A DNA stretch of 28,881 nucleotides from Brevundimonas sp. UBA7534. GTDB lineage: Bacteria; Pseudomonadota; Alphaproteobacteria; Caulobacterales; Caulobacteraceae. Under the pieces are notes generated by a model that did no database searches, was not told where the DNA came from, and saw nothing but the letters and a program-made list of their open reading frames with translations. Shown in pieces: positions 18,979 to 27,578 of this stretch (position 1 is the first letter of the stretch; every line of letters begins with the position of its first letter). The stretch lies in the NCBI RefSeq assembly GCF_002479325.1, contig NZ_DLMO01000169.1, positions 1 to 28,881 of the forward strand, given 5' to 3'. The position numbers and the translations under genes are program-made.

Positions 18979-19296
18979 TCAGCTGACGCGGTGGACGATC
19001 GTCTTGATGGTCTCGGCCTTGGTGGGCAGGTCGGCGGCCAGGCGCGACGCCATCTCGCGGGCGCCGACGGGGTAGGCGTCGCCGCCGTTGGCGATGTCCT
19101 TGGCCTTGGCGGCCGCTTCGAGCAGCAGCTTCTCCAGCGCCTCGATCTCTTCCAGCGCCAGGGCGTGCGCCTCCAGCTGGAGACGTTTGACGCGCTCGGC
19201 GGTGGTCTCGGGCGCGCGCATCAGGTCATAGACCTCGGCCTCGGCCGCGACGAGCCGCAGGTCGGGCTTGGCGTCGGAACCGTTCTTGCTGGCCAT
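18979..19296 (-). CDS. Small helical hypothetical protein
   Basis: 105 residues with no signal peptide or membrane segment. Residues 30-75 are dominated by Ala, Glu, Leu and Lys (ERVKRLQLEAHALALEEIEA then LEKLLLEAAAKAKDIA) and likely form a long helix or coiled coil. The C-terminal part includes EMASRLAADLPTKAETIKTIVHRV. A GGGGA sits upstream of the ATG. I recall similar proteins in other Caulobacterales but cannot assign a function. It precedes the stress-type SDR on the same strand. Confidence 0.65.
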   Translation of the reverse strand: MASKNGSDAKPDLRLVAAEAEVYDLMRAPETTAERVKRLQLEAHALALEEIEALEKLLLEAAAKAKDIANGGDAYPVGAREMASRLAADLPTKAETIKTIVHRVS

Positions 19297-19409
19297 GGAA
19301 TCGGATCCCCTTCATCTGATGCCGGACCAAGGTGATGCGGAATCGCGGGCGCGTCGAGCTTCACCGTATCGGTTCCTGCGCCGGTGTGGCCGCTACGCAT
19401 CGGTGAAGG

Positions 19410-21374
19410 TTACAGCTCCGGCGCGCGGGCCGGGACCATGGCGGGGGCCACGACCGGCGCCAGGACGCCGCCCGCGACCGCGCGCAGCGGGGAGCGCGGC
19501 GCGTACAGCACGGCCGGGTTGACGCTGACGCCGTCCTGGGCCGGGGTCAGCAGGAAGCCCTTGGCCGCCAGGGCGTCGCCGGCGCGCACGCGCGAGGTCC
19601 ACACCGCGATCGGGGCGGCGAACAGCAGGGGCAGGACGATCGGGGCGAACCAGGTGGCCAGGTCCGGGCGCACGCACAGCGGGGCCAGGAAGGCCACGCC
19701 GGCCATCATCTGCCAGCGCATGGCGCGCAGGGCGTCGGACCAGGCCAGGCCGTCGGCCTCGCGCTGCTGGGTCGTCCAGCCGGTGTCGTGGCCGGACAGG
19801 ATCTGGATGAAGGCCTTGGTGTTGGCCACCATCAGCAGGGGCGCCAGGATGGCCGACAGGGCGATCTCGGCGGCCATGCCGCGGGCCACGCCGCGCCGAC
19901 CCCCGAAGGCGCGCAGTTCGGCGGGCCGGCTCAGCACCAGAGCCGCGCCCATGAACTTGGGGCCGATCAGAAGCACGCCCGCCAGCAGCGACGCCAGCAT
20001 GAAGGGCGTGAACTGTGGGTTCAGGATGTAGAAGAAGCTGGCCCAATCGACCGGGTAGAACATCTGGATGAACAGTCCGACCGTCAGCGAGGCCAGCCAC
20101 AGCGGCGACGACAGATAGGCCATGCAGCCCATCAGCAGCTGCAGGCGGCTCATGGGCGACAGGCCCTTGGCGCCGATCAGGCCCAGATGCTGCAGATTGC
20201 CCTGGAACCAGCGGTGGTCGCGGCGGATGAAATCCGTGATCGACGGCGGGGTCTCTTCCCACGAGCCATCCAGGGCGGCGGTGACGTGCACGGCCCAGCC
20301 AGCGCGGCGCAGCAGGGCGGCCTCGACCACGTCATGGCTCAGGATATGGCCGCCGAACGGTTTGCGGCCCGGCAGGCTGGGCAGGCCGCAGCAACCGGCG
20401 AAGGCGCGGGTGCGGATGATGGCGTTGTGGCCCCAGTAGCTGGATTCCGAACCGGTCCAGTAGGCCAGTCCGGCGGCGGCGACGCGGCCGTACAGGCGCA
20501 CCGAATACTGCGACACGCGCGCGAAGACGGTGCGCGCCTTGACGATCACCGGCGCGGTCTGGATCAGGCCCACACCGGGGTTGCGTTCCATGGCGTCGAC
20601 CATGCGCAGCAGGGTCTCGCCGGCCATGGTGCTGTCCGCGTCCAAGACGATCATGGTCTCGTAGGCGCCGCCGAAGCGACGCACCCATTCGGCCAGGTTG
20701 CCGGCCTTGCGCTCCGAATTCTCGGTGCGCCGACGGTAGTAGGCCTTGGCGTTGGCGGCCAGGCGGAAGGCCTGGAAGGCCGACCGCTCGGCGGCGGCGG
20801 CCTCGTCCTTGGTGGAATCGCTCAGCACGAAGATGTCGAAGGCCGAAGAGGCGCCCAGCCGCGCCAGCGAGGCGTCGATCTGGGCCAGGCGCGCGAAGGA
20901 GGCGCGGGCGTCCTCATTGTACAGCGGCATCAGCAGGGCGGTGCGGGTGCGCGGCGAACCGGGGTGGGCGGCGAAGCGCAGGTCCGCCTGATCGCGGCCG
21001 CGCAGCATGACGATCAGGCCCATCAGGCCGCTGACGAACCAGCAGGAGATGGCGGTGATCAGCACCATGAAGATGCCGAAGGCCAGCATCTCGGTCGGGT
21101 CCCATCCCTTGCGCGCGTACAGATAGAAGGGCGCGATCGCCGACAGGCCGGCCAGGGCCAGGGTGCCGGCCAGCAGCGTCAGACGGCGCATCAGCACGGT
21201 GCGCGGGGAGGTGGCGGGGGTCACGTCGCGCGCGGCGACGGCCGCCTCCAGCGACTGACGCGGCATGGCCAGAGGCGCCTCTTCGGGCAGCCACGACCAG
21301 TCCGGCTCACGCGGGGCCAGAGAAAGGTTCTGGATGTCAGCCTGTTCGACAGGCCGGATCGCCAGCTTGTTCAT
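19410..21374 (-). CDS. mdoH: Glucans biosynthesis glucosyltransferase MdoH (OpgH)
   Basis: 654 residues from ATG 21374 (MNKLAIRPVEQADI); the in-frame sequence above it is not protein-like. Inner-membrane GT2 enzyme that polymerises glucose from UDP-glucose into osmoregulated periplasmic glucan. Two N-terminal helices (about 70-95 and 105-140) precede the cytosolic GT domain, which has PLYNEDARASFARLAQIDA, the metal-binding VLDADSTMAGETLL and RRDHRWFQGNLQH, the QxxRW-like acceptor motif. The C-terminal third has about six helices. It is shorter than E. coli MdoH (about 847), with a reduced N-terminus, as in many alphaproteobacteria. The usual partner mdoG is not in the window. The gene upstream on the same strand (21534) encodes an OpgC-like acyltransferase. 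Confidence 0.92.
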   Translation of the reverse strand: MNKLAIRPVEQADIQNLSLAPREPDWSWLPEEAPLAMPRQSLEAAVAARDVTPATSPRTVLMRRLTLLAGTLALAGLSAIAPFYLYARKGWDPTEMLAFGIFMVLITAISCWFVSGLMGLIVMLRGRDQADLRFAAHPGSPRTRTALLMPLYNEDARASFARLAQIDASLARLGASSAFDIFVLSDSTKDEAAAAERSAFQAFRLAANAKAYYRRRTENSERKAGNLAEWVRRFGGAYETMIVLDADSTMAGETLLRMVDAMERNPGVGLIQTAPVIVKARTVFARVSQYSVRLYGRVAAAGLAYWTGSESSYWGHNAIIRTRAFAGCCGLPSLPGRKPFGGHILSHDVVEAALLRRAGWAVHVTAALDGSWEETPPSITDFIRRDHRWFQGNLQHLGLIGAKGLSPMSRLQLLMGCMAYLSSPLWLASLTVGLFIQMFYPVDWASFFYILNPQFTPFMLASLLAGVLLIGPKFMGAALVLSRPAELRAFGGRRGVARGMAAEIALSAILAPLLMVANTKAFIQILSGHDTGWTTQQREADGLAWSDALRAMRWQMMAGVAFLAPLCVRPDLATWFAPIVLPLLFAAPIAVWTSRVRAGDALAAKGFLLTPAQDGVSVNPAVLYAPRSPLRAVAGGVLAPVVAPAMVPARAPEL

Positions 21375-21533
21375 GCCGCTCAAGACGCCCCCTGATGAGC
21401 CGTCGTCGTCCGGCGGGCGGAAACGACGCGGAATGCTGCACTGCAGCACCGCGCCTATACTCGATCACATTCGCGCGATTTTCAATCACGCGATGTTGAT
21501 AAGGGCGAAAAATATCGAGGAGGAACCCCGGAC

Positions 21534-23408
21534 CTATTCGGCCGATCCCGCCGCGACGGGGCTGTGGCGGCGCGGGCCGGCGTCCGTTCGGAGCTTGCGC
21601 TCCAGCACCCACGCCGCCACTCCGACCCAACAGACCAGGACGATGGCGTAGGCGCGTTCCCACCAGCCGACATTCGCCGGATTCACGGTTCCCGGGAAGA
21701 CCAGGTGTTTGGTGAACAGCGTCAGCACCGCCATGACCACGAAGGTGGCCGCCAGGAATATCTTCAACCCCGGCAGGTCCCGTCGCGACGACAGGCCCCA
21801 GAACAGCAGCAGCGGGGCCAACTGGATCCCTAGACCCAGGTTGATGACCATGTGGCGCGGATCGGGCCAGGGATAGAGCGTCGACAGCGACAGGCCCGCG
21901 CCCGCCAGGACGAAGACCACGGCGGTCACCACCCCCGCAACCCGCGCGCCGCTGAGGGCGTACAGGGTCAGGCCGAAGCCGATTCCGGCCAGGCCCGCCA
22001 TCACGCCGGCGGCGAAGACCCCGGCGTTGAAGATGATCGGCGCCTGGGCCGTCGCCCCGCCCAGCTCGCTGAGGAACTGGGTGGCGTTGTCGAAGCCAGG
22101 ATAGGCGGCGCTGGCGACCAGCACGACCATCAGGGCCAGTACGGGCGCGGCGACCCCGACCGCCAGAAGCGCGCGGCGACGGCGATAGCGAACGCCTTCG
22201 CCGCGCCAGGCGGCCAGGTCCAGCGGCCACGGCCGTCCGTCGCGGGGCTTAAGCCCCCAGAGCGGCCGGATCGGATCGATGCGACGCACGATCTCGTAGA
22301 TCGCCAGACTGCCAAGGAAGGTGGCGGCGATCAGCGCCAGCACCTCCAGGCCCGCCGGCAGGTGCGCCGGGCGGATGATCCAGACCGCCACGACCAGCAC
22401 CGTCTGGTGCGCCAGATAGAGCGGGAAGGTGGCCTGGGTCAGATAGGTCAGGACCGGGCCCGAGCGGTCCCGCAGCCACCGGCTGCCGAAACCCAGGATG
22501 GCGGCGATGACGGCCCACTGGTCGACGCCGTAGACGATGGCCTTGGGCACGCCGAAGAAGGCCCGCCCGCCGGGATGCCACACCTGCAGCATCATGATCG
22601 GCAGGGCCACGACCGCCAGTCCGACCGCGACCCAGCGCCAGCGCTCGAGCCCCCGCCAGATCGACTCGCGACCGACCACGGCGAAGCCGAACAGGAAGGC
22701 GCCCAGCGAAAGGGCGTGATTGTACCAGTCGAAGGGCAGGTTGTTGGTCAGGCCGAAGATCGGGAACAGGGCGATGCGGATGGCGATCAGATAGAGGATG
22801 GGCACGACCAGCAGGCGCGGGCCGCGCAGCACCCGCTCCAGCGCGTCGCCCAGTCGCTCGATCATCCCCGCCCGGCGCCACAGCAGAATGGCCACGGCGC
22901 TGTAGGCGGCGATATAGACGACGAACCACAGGTGATTGACGGGCACGCCGTCGGCCAGACCGCTCCAGCCGAACTCGTGCCGCATCCAGGCCAGATAACC
23001 GTCCATCCCGCCGGGCCAGTTCGCCTTGTCGCGGGCCTCGATCCACGACTGGATGGGCACCAGGACCACTGCTCCGAACAGCAGCGGCGGCGCCAGTCGG
23101 GCGAACCGGGCGCGGGCCACTTCGCGCGGGGTGCGCCGCAGGGTCATGAACCGCAGCGCCGCGCCCGACACCAGGAACAGCAGCGTCAGCCGCCACGGAT
23201 TGGTGACCAGCACCGCCTCGCGCATCCACTCGAAGGTGTGATCGCTGTGCACGTGCCAGTCGTAGACGCCGTAAACCAGGCCCACGTGATACAGGATCAG
23301 CAGGCCGAAGGCGGCGACCCGGATCCAGTCCAGGTCGTAGCGGCGGATCGACGGGGCGGCGTGCGGGGTCACGGCGCGGTCTATGAGACCAGCGGGGGCG
23401 TCAGGCAA
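21534..23408 (-). CDS. Acyltransferase 3 (OpgC-like) fused to a DUF998-like membrane domain
   Basis: 624 residues, TTG start (an in-frame GTG at 23372 is an alternative). Residues 20-385 are an integral-membrane acyltransferase-3 domain: RRYDLDWIRVAAFGLLILYHVG, the WRLTLLFLVSGAAL segment, ten or so helices, and HQTVLVVAVWIIR. OpgC proteins of this type add succinyl groups to periplasmic glucans, which fits the mdoH gene 160 bases downstream. From about 405 to 610 a second six-helix domain follows (FDNATQFLSELGGATAQ, FNAGVFAAGVMAGLAGIGF) that resembles stand-alone DUF998 proteins. The start lies 22 bases after the hglS-like stop, implying one transcript. The substrate is inference from the neighbour. 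Confidence 0.8.
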   Translation of the reverse strand: MPDAPAGLIDRAVTPHAAPSIRRYDLDWIRVAAFGLLILYHVGLVYGVYDWHVHSDHTFEWMREAVLVTNPWRLTLLFLVSGAALRFMTLRRTPREVARARFARLAPPLLFGAVVLVPIQSWIEARDKANWPGGMDGYLAWMRHEFGWSGLADGVPVNHLWFVVYIAAYSAVAILLWRRAGMIERLGDALERVLRGPRLLVVPILYLIAIRIALFPIFGLTNNLPFDWYNHALSLGAFLFGFAVVGRESIWRGLERWRWVAVGLAVVALPIMMLQVWHPGGRAFFGVPKAIVYGVDQWAVIAAILGFGSRWLRDRSGPVLTYLTQATFPLYLAHQTVLVVAVWIIRPAHLPAGLEVLALIAATFLGSLAIYEIVRRIDPIRPLWGLKPRDGRPWPLDLAAWRGEGVRYRRRRALLAVGVAAPVLALMVVLVASAAYPGFDNATQFLSELGGATAQAPIIFNAGVFAAGVMAGLAGIGFGLTLYALSGARVAGVVTAVVFVLAGAGLSLSTLYPWPDPRHMVINLGLGIQLAPLLLFWGLSSRRDLPGLKIFLAATFVVMAVLTLFTKHLVFPGTVNPANVGWWERAYAIVLVCWVGVAAWVLERKLRTDAGPRRHSPVAAGSAE

Positions 23409-23430
23409 GCGGGCGGATCGTCTCGGCGGT

Positions 23431-24759
23431 TCAGACGGCCAGGGGGCGCGAAACGCCCAGCGCCGTCAGCGTCGCCGCGACCGAGGCGTCCTGCTCGGCC
23501 CGGTACAGCGCCATCTCGTCCTGCACCGCGCGGCCCAGGGCGGCCTCGAACTCGGCGCGGGCCGGATCGGCCGCGTAACCGCCGTCGCGCGCCTCCGCCC
23601 CCAGGTTGGACTGGAAGATGCCCGCCGCGCTGACCGGCAGGAAATCCTCATAGGTTATGGGCCGGGCGGCCACGTCGCCGTCGGCGATCAAGGCCTCCAG
23701 GTCGCCCGACAGCCGCCCGGCGCGCGACAGGCCCTGTTCGGTCGGGACGAAGCGGAACCAGGCCAGGCCCTGTCGGCGCAGGGCCGTCCAGTCGTCGGGC
23801 AGGGCGGAGAAGTCCTTGCTGGCCAGCGCGGCGTCATAGAGAGCGCGGCCGGCGGGGGTCAGGGCGCAGCCACGCTGTTCGATCTCGCCGAAGCGGGCGG
23901 TGTGAGCGCCTTCCACGGCGCCGGTGTCGCCCGGAAAGACGATCTTCTCCTGCAGCGCCTTGAAGCTGGTCTGGCGCAGCAGCACCGGACAGGCGCGGGC
24001 CGGCGGGCCTTCGATCGTCTCCTTGGGGGCGATGCCGCGCCGGGGCATTTCCGCCTGGGCCGCGTCGATATCCAGGGTGCGAGGCGTCAGGTGGTTGATG
24101 TGCGGACCCTTGAAGCTGACCACGTCGGCGATCAGCCGATGGGCCGCGACCAGCCGGTCGTAGGTCTCGGCGCTGACGGTCGCCTGGGCGTGCCAGCGGA
24201 AGGTCTCCAGCAGTTCGGACACGAAACGGTCGGCCTGGTCCTGGTCCAGCCCGCCCTGGGTCTCGGCCGCATCGATCAGCGTGCGCGCGCCGGGGGTGAA
24301 GATGTCGCGCCGGGCCAGGGCGGCCTCGGCCTCCTCGCGCAGGGTCTCGTCCTCGATCAGCTCCATCCGCAACAGGGAGCAGAAGACGCGGAAGGGATTG
24401 CGCCGCAGCGCCTCGGGATCCACGGGGCGGAAGGCGGTCGAATGAACCGGCACGCCGGCGGGCGCCAGATTGTAATAGCTGACCGGCTGCATCCCCATGA
24501 CGGCGAAGGCGCGGGCGATGGTCGACAGCTCCTGGGCCGTGCCGACGCGGATGGCGCCGTGCCGCTCCTCGGACAGACGGGCCAGGTCGCCAGCCTGGTC
24601 CAGGTGTTGGGCCAGGGCGGGATCGGCGTTCAGCGCCGCCGCATTGATGTCGGCCACCAGGGTCAACAACGCGCCGTACTGCGGCACCTCGGTCCGATAC
24701 ATGGCCGACAGGGCCGCCGAAAAACGGCTGCGGATTTCATCGGCATGGACGAAGGACAT
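23431..24759 (-). CDS. hglS: 2-oxoadipate dioxygenase/decarboxylase-like (HglS/YdcJ, DUF1338)
   Basis: 442 residues, with AGGGAG eight bases before the ATG. HglS-type iron(II) enzymes convert 2-oxoadipate to D-2-hydroxyglutarate in lysine catabolism; the family is also known as YdcJ/DUF1338. The putative metal ligands are visible: His67 in ERHGAIRVG, His220/His223 in GPHINHLTPRTLD and Glu292/Glu294 in FGEIEQRG. Arg71, close to the first His, corresponds to a residue reported to matter for substrate binding. No other lysine-degradation genes are in the window, so the pathway assignment rests on the family only. msrA starts the same minus-strand run upstream; the acyltransferase follows after 22 bases. 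Confidence 0.83.
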   Translation of the reverse strand: MSFVHADEIRSRFSAALSAMYRTEVPQYGALLTLVADINAAALNADPALAQHLDQAGDLARLSEERHGAIRVGTAQELSTIARAFAVMGMQPVSYYNLAPAGVPVHSTAFRPVDPEALRRNPFRVFCSLLRMELIEDETLREEAEAALARRDIFTPGARTLIDAAETQGGLDQDQADRFVSELLETFRWHAQATVSAETYDRLVAAHRLIADVVSFKGPHINHLTPRTLDIDAAQAEMPRRGIAPKETIEGPPARACPVLLRQTSFKALQEKIVFPGDTGAVEGAHTARFGEIEQRGCALTPAGRALYDAALASKDFSALPDDWTALRRQGLAWFRFVPTEQGLSRAGRLSGDLEALIADGDVAARPITYEDFLPVSAAGIFQSNLGAEARDGGYAADPARAEFEAALGRAVQDEMALYRAEQDASVAATLTALGVSRPLAV

Positions 24760-24799
24760 GGACGGGCTCCCTGATCTTTCGGGCCGTCCTACGCCTGTC

Positions 24800-24824
24800 G
24801 GCGGCCGGGGTGAAGCCGGCCGCC
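24800..24824 (-). terminator. GC hairpin downstream of msrA
   Basis: A 9-bp perfect stem (24800-24808 with 24816-24824, loop of seven) just after the msrA stop at 24838, on the path to the hglS-like gene. There is no U-run on the minus strand, so it may only pause or partly terminate transcription. Confidence 0.4.
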
Positions 24825-24837
24825 CCGGAACATCGCC

Positions 24838-25488
24838 TCAGGCCTCGACGCCGACGCCGATCGGACAGGTCACGCCCGTGCCGCCGATGCCGCAGTAGCC
24901 GTTGGGATTCTTGGCCAGATAGCCCTGGTGATAGTCCTCGGCGAAATAGAACGGCCCGGCGGGGACGATCTCGGTGGTGATCGCGCCGCGGCCCGCGGCG
25001 CTCAGGGCCGCCTGATAGGCGTCGCGCGACGCCTCGGCCTCGCGCTGCTGATCCGCGTTCAGGGTGTAGATGGCCGAGCGGTAGGTGGTGCCGACGTCAT
25101 TGCCCTGGCGCATGCCCTGCGTCGGGTCGTGGTTCTCCCAGAAGGCCTTGAGCAGTTCGGCGTAGCTGATCTCGTTGGGGTTGAAGACGACCTGGACCAC
25201 CTCGGCGTGGCCGGTGCGGCCGGTGCAGGTCTCCTCATAGGTCGGGTTGGGCGTGATCCCGCCGGAATAGCCGACGGCGGTGACCCACACCCCCGGCAGG
25301 TTCCAGAAGATCCGCTCCACGCCCCAGAAACAGCCCATGCCGAAGATCGCCGTCTGGAAACCGTCGGGGTGCGGGCCCTTCAGCGGGCGGCCTTTGACGT
25401 AATGGACCTCGTCAGTGCGCAGGGGCTCGGCCCGGCCGGGCAGGGCGGTCTCGGCCGTGGGCAGTTCGGCGCTTTTCTGAAACAGCAT
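24838..25488 (-). CDS. msrA: Peptide methionine sulfoxide reductase A
   Basis: 216 residues from ATG 25488 (MLFQKSAELPTAET), with GAGGAG upstream. Reduces the S-form of methionine sulfoxide in oxidised proteins. The catalytic motif GMGCFWGVER is present, followed by GYSGGITPNPTYEETCTGRTGHAEVV, FWENHDPTQGMRQGNDVGTTYRSAIY and FAEDYHQGYLAKNPNGYC. Two further Cys, in GYCGIGG and VTCPIG, supply resolving thiols. The first 45 residues extend beyond the core, similar to proteobacterial cytosolic MsrA. A longer start at 25536 has no supporting ribosome site. No msrB is adjacent. Confidence 0.95.
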   Translation of the reverse strand: MLFQKSAELPTAETALPGRAEPLRTDEVHYVKGRPLKGPHPDGFQTAIFGMGCFWGVERIFWNLPGVWVTAVGYSGGITPNPTYEETCTGRTGHAEVVQVVFNPNEISYAELLKAFWENHDPTQGMRQGNDVGTTYRSAIYTLNADQQREAEASRDAYQAALSAAGRGAITTEIVPAGPFYFAEDYHQGYLAKNPNGYCGIGGTGVTCPIGVGVEA

Positions 25489-25626
25489 GGGACTCCTCGG
25501 GGGACGGAATGGCTCTGGCGTCCATATGGGGATCAAGGAGGCGCTTGCCGAGGGGGCCGCCTTGTTCTATCAGGCCCGCCTCCCGCCGGATCGACCGTCC
25601 GGCGGCGCGCACGACGTGGCGTGAAC

Positions 25627-25716
25627 GGACAGGTGGCGGAGTGGTCGATCGCGCACGCTTGGAAAGCGTGTGTACGTGAAAGCGTACCGAGGGTTCGAAT
25701 CCCTCTCTGTCCGCCA
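25627..25716 (+). tRNA. tRNA-Ser (anticodon GGA)
   Basis: A 90-base cloverleaf: acceptor arm GGACAGG with TCTGTCC, anticodon stem GCACGC/GCGTGT around the loop TTGGAAA (anticodon GGA), a long class II variable arm (GTACG/CGTAC hairpin), T arm GAGGG-TTCGAAT-CCCTC, discriminator G and encoded CCA at 25714-25716. The long variable arm and GGA anticodon identify serine (reads UCC/UCU). It is followed after 69 bases by a phage-type integrase, so its 3' end is the probable integration site and has been reconstituted by the inserted element. Confidence 0.96.
25687..25716 (+). other. Probable attachment site (attL) at tRNA-Ser 3' end
   Basis: The T-arm and 3' acceptor half of a tRNA gene (GAGGGTTCGAATCCC to CCA) is the classical target of tyrosine integrases, and an integrase gene starts 70 bases on. 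Exact core length cannot be set because the second copy (attR) is not in the window. Confidence 0.6.
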
Positions 25717-25723
25717 CGGTGTT

Positions 25724-25750
25724 ACAAACTCTTGATCTGAAAGAGTTTGT
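25724..25750 (+). promoter_or_regulatory. AT-rich 10-bp inverted repeat after the tRNA
   Basis: ACAAACTCTT (25724-25733) pairs fully with AAGAGTTTGT (25741-25750), loop of seven, followed by TATAAAATC. It could end tRNA transcription, or be a binding site for the integrase or an excision factor. Its base composition is unlike the chromosome to the left and marks the start of inserted DNA. Confidence 0.5.
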
Positions 25751-25785
25751 TATAAAATCAGTCACTTACAATCGTTAGGGGCCGA

Positions 25786-27339
25786 ATGTCTGCTACACTC
25801 GATACGGAGAAAGCAGACGTGTTGACTGGCCTAATCAGGCGCGATGGCGGGCGGTATTCCACACGCCGCATCATCCCCTTGGACCTACGCCCGGCCTACG
25901 GCGGCAAGCGTGAAATCGTCAAAGCCTTGGGGACCGCCGATCCGGCTGAGGCCAAGCGGCTCCATGTCGCTCTATGGGCGGCGCAGGATCGGGAGTTCGC
26001 TGGGGCGCGGGCCGCTATGGCCGCAGCTGAAAAGACCCCCGCCGTCGAAACCAAGGCGGCCAAGCCCATAGACATAGACGCCTACGCAGCGCGGGCGCTC
26101 GTCGGCCTGCGGAAGAAGCGGGCGGAGTATCTCGCGGCCGGGCGGTTGGAAAACTTCAACCTTGAGGCCCGCGAGGGGCTGGAAATCTATCAGGCTATCC
26201 TCGACGGCGGCGATGACCTGGACCTGTCATTGTCTGAGGCCGAGGGGATGCGGGTGGCGACGCTGGCGATCCTCACAGGCGAAGGCGCGGCGGCCCTTGC
26301 TGCGGCTCCCGCCGTCAAGCCCACGGCATCTGGCGGCCCCCGCGTCCCGCTCGCTGATGTGCTGGACAAATGGAAGGCCGAGCGGACGCCGCAGCCGAGA
26401 ACGGTGCGGGACCTGACGCGGACGGTTAAGCGGTTCGAGGCTGTCGTCGGCAAACTGGCGGTCCAAGATGTGACCAAGCAGCACGTCATAGCGTTTAAGG
26501 ATGCGCTGCTGTCCGAAGGTAAAACGCCGGGAAATATCAATGTCATCATCCCGTTCTTAGGCACGCTGTTCAACTACGCCGTGGACAATGACCTGATCCC
26601 GGCAAGCCCTGCCAAAGGCATCAAGGTTGTCGATAAACGGCGAGCCAAAGATAAGCGGCTGCATTACGACCGCGACGAACTCAAAGCCGTATTCAACGGA
26701 CCCGTTCATATGGATGGCGCTCGTCCGGTCGGCGGTGGTGGAGAGGCTGCGTATTGGCTCCCGCTGCTGGCGCTCTACACCGGCGCTCGTCAGACGGAAC
26801 TAGGTCAGCTTCATCCCGATGATGTCTATGAAGAAGCTTACCTAGACGAAGAAGGTGGCGAACATTCTGCTTGGGTCATAAGGTTCGCAGAGAACGAAAA
26901 ACGAGGCCAAAAGGTTAAGACTGAGGGGAGCGAACGGCGCATCCCAATCCACTCCGATTTAATCGGGCTGGGCTTCTTAAAGGTCGCGGCGGCTGCGAAG
27001 GCTGAACGCCGGGAGCGCATCTTCCATAAGATCAACCCGACAGCGGAGGGCGAACTTATGGGCAACTGGTCCAAGTGGTTCGGTCGCTACCTCCGCAAGG
27101 TCTGCGGCGTCGCAGATGAGCGAGTGGTGTTCCATTCCTTCCGCCATAGCTTCAAGCATTATGCCCGCAACTGTCGCCTAGATAAGGAGGTCCACGCAGA
27201 GATCACCGGGCATGAGAGCGGCGACACTGGCGATGACTACGGCGGCCTTGCATATCCCCTTCACCCGCTGGTCGAGGGCATGGCCCGCTATCGGGTGCCG
27301 GGCTTCATCCTGCCGCCCCCGCCCTCTTCCTTGAGATAG
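25786..27339 (+). CDS. Tyrosine-type site-specific integrase of a genomic island or prophage
   Basis: 517 residues, with AGGGG six bases before ATG 25786. N-terminal arm-binding region (RRDGGRYSTRRIIPLDLRPAYGGK), core-binding domain from about 190 to 290 (PLADVLDKWKAERTPQPRTVRDL, GNINVIIPFLGTLFNYAVDNDLI), and the catalytic domain from about 310. Catalytic residues: Arg in YTGARQTELGQL, His-x-x-Arg in FHSFRHSFKHYAR, His in ITGHESGDTG and the probable nucleophilic Tyr in DDYGG. Ile codons ATA and other codons rare in the left-hand genes are used, a sign of foreign origin. It lies next to tRNA-Ser, pointing away from it, the usual arrangement for an island integrase. Confidence 0.93.
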   Translation: MSATLDTEKADVLTGLIRRDGGRYSTRRIIPLDLRPAYGGKREIVKALGTADPAEAKRLHVALWAAQDREFAGARAAMAAAEKTPAVETKAAKPIDIDAYAARALVGLRKKRAEYLAAGRLENFNLEAREGLEIYQAILDGGDDLDLSLSEAEGMRVATLAILTGEGAAALAAAPAVKPTASGGPRVPLADVLDKWKAERTPQPRTVRDLTRTVKRFEAVVGKLAVQDVTKQHVIAFKDALLSEGKTPGNINVIIPFLGTLFNYAVDNDLIPASPAKGIKVVDKRRAKDKRLHYDRDELKAVFNGPVHMDGARPVGGGGEAAYWLPLLALYTGARQTELGQLHPDDVYEEAYLDEEGGEHSAWVIRFAENEKRGQKVKTEGSERRIPIHSDLIGLGFLKVAAAAKAERRERIFHKINPTAEGELMGNWSKWFGRYLRKVCGVADERVVFHSFRHSFKHYARNCRLDKEVHAEITGHESGDTGDDYGGLAYPLHPLVEGMARYRVPGFILPPPPSSLR

Positions 27340-27578
27340 CCGAGAAGGCCGGAAAGCGGGGCGCTGGGGCGGTGGTTTGGTCTCCGATGGGTGACGGCTC
27401 ATCCGGGATGGCGAGCCCCTCAGCGCGGCTGTATTTGGCTTACTGAGGCGGGCGATATTTGAGACAGATGCGTCCCGTGAATGTGCCATCCCCGAAGGTG
27501 GCGGCGGGCGTTTCCTGTCCCCCAAGGGTATCAAATCAGATTTGCCATTTTCTTCCCCTTTCTAAGAAAGAAAGGAGG

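Noticed and set aside
21852..23633. 593-codon plus-strand open frame
   Set aside because: Antisense shadow of the acyltransferase gene, with Gln/Arg/Asp-rich composition typical of such shadows.
27178..27534. 118-codon minus-strand frame after the integrase
   Set aside because: Overlaps the integrase 3' end, Pro/Arg/Ser-rich, no ribosome site; 27340-27578 looks non-coding.
27558..27577. Hairpin CCTTTCT/AGAAAGG near the end of the 193-residue gene
   Set aside because: Weak AT-containing stem with no U-run in either direction; not convincing as a terminator.
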